A DNA stretch of 64,000 bases from Halobacillus alkaliphilus (GTDB lineage: Bacteria; Bacillota; Bacilli; Bacillales; Halobacillaceae), in contig NZ_FOOG01000003.1 of assembly GCF_900113125.1 (NCBI RefSeq), positions 1 through 64,000 of the forward strand, given 5' to 3'. This document shows positions 29,464 through 37,250 of this stretch, one piece after another. Within the stretch, counting starts at the first letter, position 1. Each line of letters opens with the position of its first letter. The notes beneath the pieces are model-generated. The model worked only from the letters and a program-made list of their open reading frames with translations, was not told where the DNA came from and did no database searches. A program made the translations under genes and the position numbers.

Positions 29464-29937
29464 TTATCCAATGTACTTAGACATATTAATATCTGTAATA
29501 TCGTACATAGCTTGTTGATAAAGATGTATAGCACGTTTGTTATGAGCAAAAACATGGAGGGAAAGTTTTTTTACGCCCTGCTGCTTAACATACTTTTCTA
29601 AGGATTCTAAGGCTCTTCGCCCAAAACCTTGTCCTCTGTAAGGTTCAAAAATTAAAAAGTTATAAATGAAAGCCTCCTTTTGAGGGTGACTTTCATCAAA
29701 GTGGTACCAGAAATAACCTACTACCTCATTCGTATTGGGATGACTTAAAGATAACAAAAAGTGATGAGTCGTCTGAAGCCCATCGGGTAAAAGCTGTTGA
29801 AAAGCTTCTTTTGATTTTTGCAAAGATTCTTCTTTTGTCCATGTTCCAGCTTTAACCTTTTCATCTGCATAATTTTGCACTTCCATTTTCATTAGTTCAT
29901 CGAAATCTTTTTGCAACATTACGTTTAAGTTAAGCAT
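29464..29937 (-). CDS. GNAT-family N-acetyltransferase
   Basis: This 157-residue protein has the GNAT acetyl-CoA loop EPYRGQGFGRRALESLEKYV near residue 97 and the following LHVFAHNKRAIHLYQ. The acceptor is unknown. It starts 13 bases after the VOC gene, with GAGAGG upstream, so the two are co-transcribed. It ends just before the Fur-controlled promoter. Confidence 0.85.
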   Translation of the reverse strand: MLNLNVMLQKDFDELMKMEVQNYADEKVKAGTWTKEESLQKSKEAFQQLLPDGLQTTHHFLLSLSHPNTNEVVGYFWYHFDESHPQKEAFIYNFLIFEPYRGQGFGRRALESLEKYVKQQGVKKLSLHVFAHNKRAIHLYQQAMYDITDINMSKYIG

Positions 29938-29950
29938 AAATTTCTTCCTC

Positions 29951-30355
29951 TCATATTCCCTTAGTATTCATAAGTACTACGCGCCATCCATCCGGATCTT
30001 CAATAGTTGTGCCTCTTTCTTCCCAATAAGGATTCTCAGGTTCTACCGTAAAGAATCCTTGATTAGCTAAGGGGTTTATTATGGTTTGGATTTCATCTTT
30101 TTCTTCTATGTATAGCACCAATAAATTGTCTTTGGTAGGAGCGGGACAAGGGCTTCCCTTTTCATGAGTAGTGAACTCTAACTGATACTGGCTATCTGGG
30201 AGGCCGAAGATTACTCCATCATACCCAGCATGACTCGAAAATTGAGTTAATTTAGGTAATCCTATTCCTTCTTCATAAAAAGCTACAATTTCAGTTAGTT
30301 GATCCGTTGGTCTCGCAATTCTAAATTGTAAAGCCGAAAACCCATTGAACTTCAT
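29951..30355 (-). CDS. VOC (glyoxalase/bleomycin resistance) family protein
   Basis: This 134-residue protein contains two beta-alpha-beta-beta-beta units typical of vicinal-oxygen-chelate proteins (FRIARPTDQLTEIVAFYEEGIG at the start, TIEDPDGWRVVLMN at the end). Metal ligands are incompletely conserved by eye, so both enzyme and binding roles are possible. AGGGAGG precedes the ATG. First gene of a two-gene unit with the acetyltransferase. Confidence 0.8.
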   Translation of the reverse strand: MKFNGFSALQFRIARPTDQLTEIVAFYEEGIGLPKLTQFSSHAGYDGVIFGLPDSQYQLEFTTHEKGSPCPAPTKDNLLVLYIEEKDEIQTIINPLANQGFFTVEPENPYWEERGTTIEDPDGWRVVLMNTKGI

Positions 30356-30379
30356 GAAAAAACCTCCCTATCAGTTAGT

Positions 30380-30408
30380 ATAGTATATTTATAATAAACG
30401 TAGGACAA
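30380..30408 (-). promoter_or_regulatory. Putative promoter of the VOC-GNAT pair
   Basis: On the minus strand TTGTCC (30403-30408), a 17-base spacer, then TACTAT (30380-30385). Confidence 0.5.
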
Positions 30409-30427
30409 AAAAATTCTGGTTAAATGG

Positions 30428-30457
30428 AAAGACCACTTTTACTGCCAAAGTGGTCTT
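30428..30457 (-). terminator. Terminator of the siderophore-binding protein gene
   Basis: The 11-bp arms aagaccacttt (30429-30439) and aaagtggtctt (30447-30457) form a strong hairpin; the following T run is weak. Confidence 0.65.
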
Positions 30458-30469
30458 CCCTTACGAACA

Positions 30470-31483
30470 TTATTTTTCTAATAGTGCATTGGCTATTTCC
30501 TTAGAAAATCGTTCGGCTGATAGTGGTCCTGCAAAAGTTCCCATATCTCCCGGCAGCTTATAAGTGTGATCCTTTTCCACAAAATTAAGATTTGTCCATG
30601 CCGGATTGTCCGCCAGGTTATCAAATATTGGATCGTCATTTTGGACTAAATAGAAGAAATGGGAGTCTTGATAATTCTGTAAAGCTTCAACATTTGTTGA
30701 GATAAAACCATAAATCTCTGGTTCGTCGGTTTTAACCGCATTAGTTGCATTCATTTTATCTAGAACTCCAGCGATGACCGAGTTATTGGTAAACAACCTC
30801 ATTGTAGGCGTGTTTTGAGATGTAAAAGCTTGAGCAACCACAGCATTCAGGTTTTCATACCCAGCTTCTTGAATACGTTCTCCCTGTTCTTTAAAAGTTT
30901 CTTCCATCTGTTTAATATACTGCTTAGCTTTTTCCTCTTTATTGAATATTTTCCCCAGAGTATTAAACTCATTTAGGAGATGCTGGTATTGATCCTCTGC
31001 CCCTTTTTCAGAGTATGGTGCGAATAAAGCGGTAGGAGCAATACTCTCCAATTGATCTTTAAAGCTTTCATGACGATATTTTGCTCCTATAATTAAATCA
31101 GGATCCAAACGGGAAATAGCCTCAAAATTGGGCTCTGATCTTGTACCCACGTCCGTTACAGAGTCGCTTAGTGGTTCTCCCACGTTCACCCATTTATTAT
31201 AACCTTCCAGGTCTGCAACTCCAACAGGTTCTACACCTAATGGTAATAAGTGCTCTATATATGTCCACTCTAAAACTACTACTTTTTTAGGTACCCCATC
31301 TATAGTCATTTCACCTACTCCATCTTCAAATGTGATAGATCCTGCATTACCTTCATCAGTTGATTCAGACTCCGGTGAAGAAGCGGTTTCTCCATCTTCT
31401 CCATTGGATTGATCGGAATTATCACTGCATGCCACAAGGATTCCCAAGAATAAAATTAGTCCTAAAATACTAAGCTTTTTCAT
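30470..31483 (-). CDS. Iron-siderophore ABC transporter substrate-binding lipoprotein
   Basis: This 337-residue protein has a lipoprotein signal (FLGILVAC, Cys19), an acidic Ser/Glu linker to about residue 50, and a class III binding fold (periplasmic binding protein family 2). VVVLEWTYIEHLLPLGVEPVGVAD is typical of the YfiY and FecB group, and DPDLIIGAKYR is typical of the second lobe. It captures ferric siderophore for an ABC importer. No permease or ATPase gene lies in the window, so it must use one encoded elsewhere. Two Fur boxes flank its promoter. Confidence 0.9.
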   Translation of the reverse strand: MKKLSILGLILFLGILVACSDNSDQSNGEDGETASSPESESTDEGNAGSITFEDGVGEMTIDGVPKKVVVLEWTYIEHLLPLGVEPVGVADLEGYNKWVNVGEPLSDSVTDVGTRSEPNFEAISRLDPDLIIGAKYRHESFKDQLESIAPTALFAPYSEKGAEDQYQHLLNEFNTLGKIFNKEEKAKQYIKQMEETFKEQGERIQEAGYENLNAVVAQAFTSQNTPTMRLFTNNSVIAGVLDKMNATNAVKTDEPEIYGFISTNVEALQNYQDSHFFYLVQNDDPIFDNLADNPAWTNLNFVEKDHTYKLPGDMGTFAGPLSAERFSKEIANALLEK

Positions 31484-31543
31484 AAAGCCTATCCTTCCCT
31501 TCTGATTTGATTATTTCAGCAATGTTATGTATTACTGTCTATT

Positions 31544-31613
31544 GATAATGATAATCTTTATCAATAGACAGTATAGAGAAAAATAACTAGAAAGTCAATG
31601 ATAATCATTATCA
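31544..31613 (-). promoter_or_regulatory. Promoter with two Fur boxes for the siderophore-binding protein gene
   Basis: On the minus strand TTGACT (31593-31598), a 17-base spacer and TATACT (31570-31575) form a sigma-A promoter. Fur box 1, GATAATGATAATCTTTATC (31544-31562), matches the 19-base consensus at 18 positions and lies just downstream of the -10. Fur box 2, TGATAATCATTATCA (31599-31613), is a perfect 7-1-7 site abutting the -35. Box 1 lies in a larger inverted repeat with 16-base arms (31533-31548 and 31558-31573). Confidence 0.9.
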
Positions 31614-31621
31614 TTGTATTA

Positions 31622-31651
31622 TGAAAAAAGAAGCAGGAAGTTCCTGCTTCT
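31622..31651 (-). terminator. Terminator of msrB
   Basis: The 10-bp arms agaagcagga (31629-31638) and tcctgcttct (31642-31651) with a 3-base loop are followed on the minus strand by six T. Confidence 0.88.
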
Positions 31652-31657
31652 AAAAGT

Positions 31658-32242
31658 TTACTGTTCAAATTCATCCAAGTATTTTTCATAGCCACGTTCA
31701 GCCATTTCTTCTTTTGGAATGAATTCTAGTGCGGCCGAATTCATGCAATACCTTAGTCCTGTTGGCTGAGGACCGTCTTTAAATACATGTCCTAGATGAG
31801 AATCTGCTTCCTTACTTCTAACTTCGGTTCGGGAACCAAAAATACCTGGGTCTTTTTTAGTTACAATATTCTCTTCCGCAAGCGGTTGAGTGAAACTTGG
31901 CCAGCCCGTTCCAGATTTGTATTTATCCACTGAGCTGAACAAAGGTTCTTTGGAGATGATATCTACATAAATTCCCTCATCGGTATTATCCCAATATTTA
32001 TTTTCAAAAGCTCGTTCCGTACCATCTTTTTGCGTAACCTTATACTGAACTGACGTTAACATGTCTTTTAGTTCCTTTTTAGAATAAGTGACAGTCTCTC
32101 CGTTATAGTTAGTCACGGTAAGATCACCTTCCTCTTCGTTCTGATGTTTTTCTTGCCCGGATAAGTGTCCACTTGCTATAGGGACCGTAATTAAAGCTCC
32201 GATTAATATAAACAGCATCCCATATAAAGATTTCTTCTTCAT
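31658..32242 (-). CDS. msrB: Extracytoplasmic peptide-methionine (R)-S-oxide reductase MsrB
   Basis: This 194-residue protein has an N-terminal hydrophobic segment (residues 5-25) that should export or anchor it, then a full MsrB domain from about 45. [44 protein letters not shown] and the catalytic cysteine in [11 protein letters not shown] are present. The zinc-binding CxxC pairs of some MsrB proteins are absent. It repairs oxidised methionine on surface proteins. A second Msr gene is at 58010. It has its own terminator before the Fur-controlled promoter. Confidence 0.9.
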   Translation of the reverse strand: MKKKSLYGMLFILIGALITVPIASGHLSGQEKHQNEEEGDLTVTNYNGETVTYSKKELKDMLTSVQYKVTQKDGTERAFENKYWDNTDEGIYVDIISKEPLFSSVDKYKSGTGWPSFTQPLAEENIVTKKDPGIFGSRTEVRSKEADSHLGHVFKDGPQPTGLRYCMNSAALEFIPKEEMAERGYEKYLDEFEQ

Positions 32243-32395
32243 GGGTTGATCCTCCCTTTAATAGTCTCAGAGGAATGACTATATATTAATCATAACATGA
32301 GCAATCTCTTCAGCTAACTATTGTGCTTAGGGATGGATTATGAAAAACGAATTTTTTGGTAATCCTATGGATAACAAAAGAATGGAGTGATTTTA

Positions 32396-32845
32396 TTGAA
32401 ACTACTGAGTATAACCTTCTTCCTGCTGCTCTTATTAACAACGGGATGTAACAATGTGAATAATCAATCCGGCGAACAAACACAAAATGAACCATCACCA
32501 GAAAGTATCTCTTACCAGCAAATTAATGAGAATCGGCCCTTTAACTTTAATAGGTTTGAGTTGGAAGTTGATTATGTAGATCGTATGTCTTACCACATTG
32601 ATTATGTTAATCTAGAAAATAGAAAAGAAGCACGTATTGACGATTTTGATCGGCAGAAAGTTACAGGTGAAGAAGCTTTTAATCAGCTTGCACCTCAGCT
32701 TAGAGAGATGAGTTTCGATCAGGATACCCCAGAGGATGAGGTAATCAATGAAGTCCTTACAGTTCTTGGTCTTGAAGCTCCTTATAAGGAATTTAAGTTA
32801 GAAGTAACATATCAGGATGGAACCGTAGTAAATTACGAAGATTAA
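32396..32845 (+). CDS. YusW-like lipoprotein
   Basis: This 149-residue protein has a typical lipoprotein signal ending in LTTGC (Cys18), a short polar linker and an acidic C-terminal domain resembling B. subtilis YusW (FELEVDYVD at about 45, YKEFKLEVTYQDGTVVNYED at the end). Its function is unknown. The TTG at 32396 is chosen because GGAG lies 8 bases upstream; the GTG at 32387 overlaps that site. The gene is monocistronic, with a strong terminator. Confidence 0.75.
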   Translation: MKLLSITFFLLLLLTTGCNNVNNQSGEQTQNEPSPESISYQQINENRPFNFNRFELEVDYVDRMSYHIDYVNLENRKEARIDDFDRQKVTGEEAFNQLAPQLREMSFDQDTPEDEVINEVLTVLGLEAPYKEFKLEVTYQDGTVVNYED

Positions 32846-32890
32846 ATATTAAAACCGCCAAAGGTAAAACTGCTGGCGGTTTTAATATTT
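32844..32890. terminator. Bidirectional terminator after the YusW-like gene
   Basis: The 17-bp perfect arms aaatattaaaaccgcca (32844-32860) and the complement (32874-32890) begin at the end of the gene. Confidence 0.9.
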
Positions 32891-32914
32891 ATTGATTTGT
32901 TTTTTGTTTTTTAG

Positions 32915-32933
32915 TTCGGAGTTGCTACTAAGT
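32915..32933 (-). repeat. Dispersed repeat, copy C
   Basis: The 19-base core is present in reverse orientation and begins one base after the cvfB stop codon, reading in the sense direction of cvfB. Its A-rich tail runs into the terminator at 32844-32890. Confidence 0.85.
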
Positions 32934-32934
32934 A

Positions 32935-33804
32935 TTAATCAGAACTATGAAGTAGTCTAGTGGCTCCATTTGTTTGCTCTACTTGATTTTCCTTCATTAA
33001 TTTGCCCACAGCTCGTTTAAATGCTGATTTGCTGATTTGAAAAGTATCACGTATCTTCTCAGGATCGCTGTTGTCATCTAAATAGACGATGCCATCATTT
33101 TCCCTCAGGTAATCGAGAATGACCTCAGCATCTTCTTTTCTGCTTTCTTTCTTAACTGGACGTAAAGATAAGTTAATTGACCCATCATCTTTTACATCAA
33201 TAACCCTTGCAACTACCGTTTCCCCTAACCTCGGTTCCTCTTTTCTTTCATTCGGATGGATAAATCCTCTATAACCTTCTTCTGTTAATACCGATGACCC
33301 AGCTTTTGTTGAGCGGTAGACTCTGCCTTGAGTCTCAGAATTTAAAATAGAAGCGGGCGCCGGCTCTAAATCGTCCCATACTTCCTGTTCTGAAATGGGT
33401 TCAGCCAGAAGTCGTCCTTTTTTGTCTAATTCTAAGCTGACGAATAAAAAGTCGCCTTTCACTGGCCAGACTGATTTAAGTAACGGAAGGTCATCCGTTG
33501 AAACTAATATTTCTTTATCCTCTAAGCCGATGTTTACGAATACACCCATATTAGGTACCACTTCTTCTACTTCTGCCCATCCATAGGAATCACGGCTTAC
33601 CTCCGGAATAGTCATGCTTGCTACAGCCTGTCCTTTTTTATTTGTGTATAGAAATACCTTTATAGACTGCTCCAAATCGATTTCCTGATCAACTGCTTCA
33701 TCGGGCAGTAATATTTCTGTGTCTTTGTATTTTAATATAAATCCATTGGTTATTTTTTTTGATACTGTACAGCTCTGTATCGTTCCAATAAGGGATTGAT
33801 CCAT
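32935..33804 (-). CDS. cvfB: CvfB/YitL-family S1 RNA-binding protein
   Basis: This 289-residue protein resembles Staphylococcus CvfB and B. subtilis YitL. Three S1-like barrels can be followed (about 5-65, 70-135 and 145-215, the last with GYRGFIHPNERKEEPRLGETVVARVIDVKDDGSINLSLR). A C-terminal winged helix lies at about 225-285 (DTFQISKSAFKRAVGKLMKEN). CvfB binds RNA and affects virulence gene expression in Staphylococcus; the role here is unknown. AAAGGAG precedes the ATG. Confidence 0.9.
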   Translation of the reverse strand: MDQSLIGTIQSCTVSKKITNGFILKYKDTEILLPDEAVDQEIDLEQSIKVFLYTNKKGQAVASMTIPEVSRDSYGWAEVEEVVPNMGVFVNIGLEDKEILVSTDDLPLLKSVWPVKGDFLFVSLELDKKGRLLAEPISEQEVWDDLEPAPASILNSETQGRVYRSTKAGSSVLTEEGYRGFIHPNERKEEPRLGETVVARVIDVKDDGSINLSLRPVKKESRKEDAEVILDYLRENDGIVYLDDNSDPEKIRDTFQISKSAFKRAVGKLMKENQVEQTNGATRLLHSSD

Positions 33805-33934
33805 GGGTATTGTTCGCTCCTTTGTGACGTAATGTACCCCATTATAGCCTAGATAAAAAATTTTTAAAACAAAGATCTCAATAACTTAAACTTTATTTCA
33901 GTTGATTAGAACTAGTACATTAGAAATCCATAGA

Positions 33935-33959
33935 AAAAGTGTGGCATCTGCCACACTTT
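33935..33959 (-). terminator. Terminator of the YjcZ-like gene
   Basis: The stem aagtgtggca/tgccacactt with a short loop is followed by T on the minus strand. Confidence 0.85.
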
Positions 33960-33965
33960 CATCTA

Positions 33966-34052
33966 TTAATACCACCATGCAGCTCCTACGATAATAAGGA
34001 GAATAAACAACACGACGATTAGCGCAAAGCCTCCACCATATCCTCTACTCAC
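33966..34052 (-). CDS. YjcZ-family small hydrophobic sporulation peptide
   Basis: This 28-residue peptide has the YjcZ/SscA pattern: a glycine-rich N-terminus (SRGYGGGFAL), one hydrophobic helix (IVVLFILLIIVGA) and an aromatic end (AWWY). Members are made late in sporulation or are of unknown function. The start is GTG with GGGGG 7 bases upstream; the overlapping ATG one base before is followed at once by TGA. Its own terminator follows. The gene is too short for usual gene callers. Confidence 0.85.
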   Translation of the reverse strand: MSRGYGGGFALIVVLFILLIIVGAAWWY

Positions 34053-34137
34053 ATTAATTCCCCCTTTCCCTACTTATATATGCAAAAGCAAGAAGGGTGG
34101 TATGGGTGAATGTAGGGGTTTTGTTTATTCTCTCTTA

Positions 34138-35142
34138 CTACCTGGACCTTTTCATTAATTCATTAGCAACCAGTTGATAAGAATGTTTCTTTTTCTCAAA
34201 ATCAAAAATGTTGGTAATTAATAAAAATTCATTAATACGATATTTATCAGCAAGTCTTTGTAATTGATTCACTACATGTACGGGGTCTCCAATGATGCAT
34301 CTCCGTCGATTATTGCGTATTTTTTCCCTTTCGATTTCTGTGAAAGTGTATTGATCCACTTCTTCCAGAGAAGGAACTCTTGTCTCAAGGCCTTTTTCAA
34401 CTTGTAAAAGCCACATATCCTGACTTTTAGCAATCTCTTCAGCTTCTTCTTCTGTATCTGCACAGACAACAAATACACAAGCATTTGCATCGGGTTGTTT
34501 GCGAGCTAAGGAAGGCTTAAATTTTTCACGATAGGTCTCCAAGGTCCCGGCGGCATGATCAGGATTTATAAAATGACCGAAAGTAAAACCCGTTCCAAGG
34601 AGAGCCGCATGCTTTGCTCCTCGCTCCGTTAAGCCGAGGATCCATATTTCTGGCTGATATGAACTGTCAGGGCGTGCCGTTACACCAAAATAAGAATCTC
34701 CCTTTTCCATAGAATGAAATAAAAAATTTTGGAGTTCTTTCACCTGTCGCGAAAAAGAACTTAACGGTTTCTCAAAACCATCCGTCAGCGCCAATCTGGT
34801 TTTCTTTCCCCCACCCGGGGATCTCCCCAGACCTAAATCAATCCTGCCGGGATGGAAATTTTCGAGCATTCTAAAATTCTCAGCCACTTTCAACGGACTA
34901 TACTGCGGAAGCAATACGCCTCCTGATCCTACACGTATAGTATTAGTGGCCTGAGCGATTTGTCCAATCAGTATCTCAGGCGAAGAACTTGCCAGACCAT
35001 TTGTGCTATGATGCTCAGCAACCCAATAGCGATAGTAGCCCAAATCTTCTGTAAACTTAGCTAGTTCAACAGAGTGCTGTAGAGCTTCATTAGCTGTTTC
35101 CCCTTTAGAAATAGGACTCTGATCTAAAACACTGAGCTTCAT
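34138..35142 (-). CDS. LLM-class flavin-dependent monooxygenase
   Basis: This 334-residue bacterial luciferase-like protein has the family start LSVLDQSPIS, then YRYWVAEHHS near residue 40, RVGSGGVLLPQYSPLKVAENFRML near 72 and DLGLGRSPGG near 103. It would use FMNH2 or F420-like cofactors on an unknown substrate. A PadR regulator gene lies 39 bases upstream in the same direction, so the pair is probably one regulated unit. Confidence 0.88.
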   Translation of the reverse strand: MKLSVLDQSPISKGETANEALQHSVELAKFTEDLGYYRYWVAEHHSTNGLASSSPEILIGQIAQATNTIRVGSGGVLLPQYSPLKVAENFRMLENFHPGRIDLGLGRSPGGGKKTRLALTDGFEKPLSSFSRQVKELQNFLFHSMEKGDSYFGVTARPDSSYQPEIWILGLTERGAKHAALLGTGFTFGHFINPDHAAGTLETYREKFKPSLARKQPDANACVFVVCADTEEEAEEIAKSQDMWLLQVEKGLETRVPSLEEVDQYTFTEIEREKIRNNRRRCIIGDPVHVVNQLQRLADKYRINEFLLITNIFDFEKKKHSYQLVANELMKRSR

Positions 35143-35181
35143 GATGATCTTCCTTTCAAATGAGCGACAGTTAAGAAGAAC

Positions 35182-35562
35182 TTACTTATATACATCTTTC
35201 ATGATTTGCTGTAAGATTTGTAACTGCTCCTCAAATAAGAGTTTGTACCGTTTCTTCAAAATATCAAATTCTTCTTTTCCTTTATCAGTCAAGTAATACC
35301 AGTACACTTTTTGTCTCTTCTTCTCATGAGATTTATAATCTTCACGTCGGTATAGTAACCCTTCTTCCGTCATCTCGTGAAGAGTATCCAATAATGTAGA
35401 AGGTGCAGGTATCCAGTTTTTTGTTAATTTTTTAAACTCTGTTTTAAAATGTTCACTAATCATCGGCTGATGGATTTGAAGTAAGTGCATAATATAAAAC
35501 TTAGTAAATTGAGCGGCACTCATGTTTAAAGCGAATCGCTTGGGATTATTTTTATGAGACAT
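35182..35562 (-). CDS. PadR-family transcriptional regulator
   Basis: This 126-residue protein has a winged-helix (HLLQIHQPMISEHF, APSTLLDTLHEMTEEGLLYRRED) followed by a beta wing rich in lysine and a C-terminal dimer helix. PadR proteins repress detoxification genes and release DNA on binding phenolics or drugs. It directly precedes the flavin monooxygenase gene and probably controls it. AAGGAG lies upstream. Confidence 0.85.
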   Translation of the reverse strand: MSHKNNPKRFALNMSAAQFTKFYIMHLLQIHQPMISEHFKTEFKKLTKNWIPAPSTLLDTLHEMTEEGLLYRREDYKSHEKKRQKVYWYYLTDKGKEEFDILKKRYKLLFEEQLQILQQIMKDVYK

Positions 35563-35674
35563 CCTTATCCACTCCTTATGTATAAGCTTCTTCCTCCATT
35601 TTACAATAAAGAGTGGACGGTTTGTCTACTATTACGCACATTCGTTCGGTTTTTATTGATTATTTTTATATTGA

Positions 35675-35695
35675 ATTCGGAGTTGCTACTAAGTT
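35675..35695 (-). repeat. Dispersed repeat, copy D
   Basis: A reverse-oriented copy of the 19-base core lies 39 bases after the stop of the MDR gene, reading in that gene's sense direction. Its flanks match copy B over about 45 bases. It also lies in the upstream region of padR. Confidence 0.85.
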
Positions 35696-35733
35696 TGAAG
35701 TAAGAACAGTTAATTTGAGTTAGATCTTTGTTC

Positions 35734-36729
35734 TTAATTGAACGAAATTCCGATTTTTCCAAAGTTTTTCGTATCTCTTAAATACTCAAAGGCTTTTTCG
35801 TACTCGTCTAATGAAAATACACGATCAAGTTGAGGTTTTATGTCGTTTTTATCAATAAATTGAAGCATCTCCCTCAGCTCTTCCGCGCTGCCCATCGTAG
35901 AGCCTAGCAAATTATACTGCCCATAGAAAAATTTACGAATATTTATCTGAATTTGGTCTTCTGTTGTAGCCCCAAAGGTTACAATGGTTCCTCCTTTTCG
36001 TATAATATTCAGAGATTTATCGAATGTAGCTTTCCCAATACTTTCTATTAATAAATCAATAGATTCGTTATGAAGTTCTTCATTCCAGTCGCTTTCTGTA
36101 TGAATGGCTCGATCTGCTCCTAATGTTAAAGCCTCTTGAAGTTTATCTTCAGAACGGGAAGTAACTATAACTCGAGCTCCAATAGCTTTCGCGTATTTCA
36201 AGGCGAATGTAAGTACACCGCTTCCAATTCCAGGAAGCATAACGGTTTGATCTTTTTGTAAATTGCCTCGAGTAAATAAAGCTCGATAAGCTGTTAAAGC
36301 AGCAAGAGATAAAACTCCAGCTTCTTCAAAGCTTAAATGAGATGGTTTAGCTTCGAAATGGTTTTCGTCACAAGTATAAAACTGCGCAAAGGTTCCGTGA
36401 TCAGGAAGGCCTACGATCTCAAATCCTTCCGGAGGTGCCGAACTGTTTTTCTGCCAGCCTAAACCTGGATTAACTACAACCTCGTCTCCTATTTGAAATC
36501 TGCTTACTTTCTCTCCTACCTCTACAACGGTACCTGCGGCATCGGAGCCTGGAATTAACGCAGGATCCTCTGGCTGGTGTCGTTTAGTAACGACAGCCAG
36601 ATCACGTCTATTCAACCCGGCTGTATGTACCTTTATTTTTACATCATTCTCTCCCAGAACCTGTTCTTCCATTTCTTTTACTTTTAACCCTTCAATTCCA
36701 GCTTCTTGTTCATGTACAATTGCTTTCAA
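35734..36729 (-). CDS. Zinc-type MDR alcohol dehydrogenase/quinone oxidoreductase
   Basis: This 331-residue medium-chain reductase has a GroES-like N-domain (GLNRRDLAVVTKRHQPEDPALIPGSDAAGTV) and a Rossmann domain with VMLPGIGSGVLTFALKYAKAIGARV near 168. The catalytic zinc cysteine is replaced (NRRDLAV), so it is probably a zinc-free NADPH quinone or enoyl reductase. TTG 36729 is chosen with AAGGAG 8 bases upstream; the frame's first TTG at 36747 is before that site. Confidence 0.88.
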   Translation of the reverse strand: MKAIVHEQEAGIEGLKVKEMEEQVLGENDVKIKVHTAGLNRRDLAVVTKRHQPEDPALIPGSDAAGTVVEVGEKVSRFQIGDEVVVNPGLGWQKNSSAPPEGFEIVGLPDHGTFAQFYTCDENHFEAKPSHLSFEEAGVLSLAALTAYRALFTRGNLQKDQTVMLPGIGSGVLTFALKYAKAIGARVIVTSRSEDKLQEALTLGADRAIHTESDWNEELHNESIDLLIESIGKATFDKSLNIIRKGGTIVTFGATTEDQIQINIRKFFYGQYNLLGSTMGSAEELREMLQFIDKNDIKPQLDRVFSLDEYEKAFEYLRDTKNFGKIGISFN

Positions 36730-37014
36730 TTTCAGCACTCCTTCCAATAAATGATTCTTAACAAGTCTATCAATTAAGTCATGAACTATCCACCACTTAC
36801 CACTATCACGTCACTTATAAGGGGTTTTGCATGATCTGCACTTTTAGGAGGTAATCTCTTCCTACTCGTTAGCAGCATCTCTATTCTATATATCTAAGAG
36901 CTATTTTAAGACCTTAAATTGAGCAATTAGTCCATATGGCTTGTGACACATAGGCTGGTTTGCCGATTTTTATAATGTGTTTACATTCGATTTCTCTTGC
37001 TGTTTATTTTCCAT
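36730..37014. other. Intergenic region upstream of the MDR gene
   Basis: No gene, riboswitch or clear promoter was recognised in this stretch. It must contain the promoter of the MDR gene. Confidence 0.45.
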
Positions 37015-37047
37015 TAAAAGAACCTTTCTTTTCACAAGAAAGGTTCT
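37015..37047 (-). terminator. Terminator-like hairpin without an assigned gene
   Basis: The 12-bp perfect arms agaacctttctt (37019-37030) and aagaaaggttct (37036-37047) are followed on the minus strand by TTTTAA. The only candidate upstream is the mini-ORF at 37068-37151. Confidence 0.7.
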
Positions 37048-37067
37048 GGTAGGTCTTTACTGATCTT

Positions 37068-37151
37068 TTAACCATTTGACAGCAGCAATTGAGGTAATTC
37101 ATTGAAGATAGTGAGACTGTTCCTATCTAACTGCAATTTTATATCCATCAT
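37068..37151 (-). CDS. Possible 27-residue peptide or gene remnant
   Basis: This short frame (starts MMDIKLQLDRN, ends LLLSNG) sits between the LysM-gene terminator and another minus-strand terminator. Its ribosome site is weak (AAGG, 5 bases). In another frame the same bases end in AAVKWLKDQ before a stop, which looks like the end of a larger protein, so a decayed gene is equally likely. No family recognised. Confidence 0.25.
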   Translation of the reverse strand: MMDIKLQLDRNSLTIFNELPQLLLSNG

Positions 37152-37167
37152 TATGCCTTACGTTAAA

Positions 37168-37207
37168 TGTATAAAAGCCCATCTCTGTACTAGACAGAAA
37201 TGGGCTT
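37168..37207 (-). terminator. Terminator of the LysM-3D gene
   Basis: The arms aagcccat-tctgt and acaga-atgggctt with one internal mismatch are followed on the minus strand by TTTTATA. Confidence 0.8.
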
Positions 37208-37250
37208 ATTTATAGAATAATAGCAATTTCAAAGGGGGAGAAAGCTTTTA

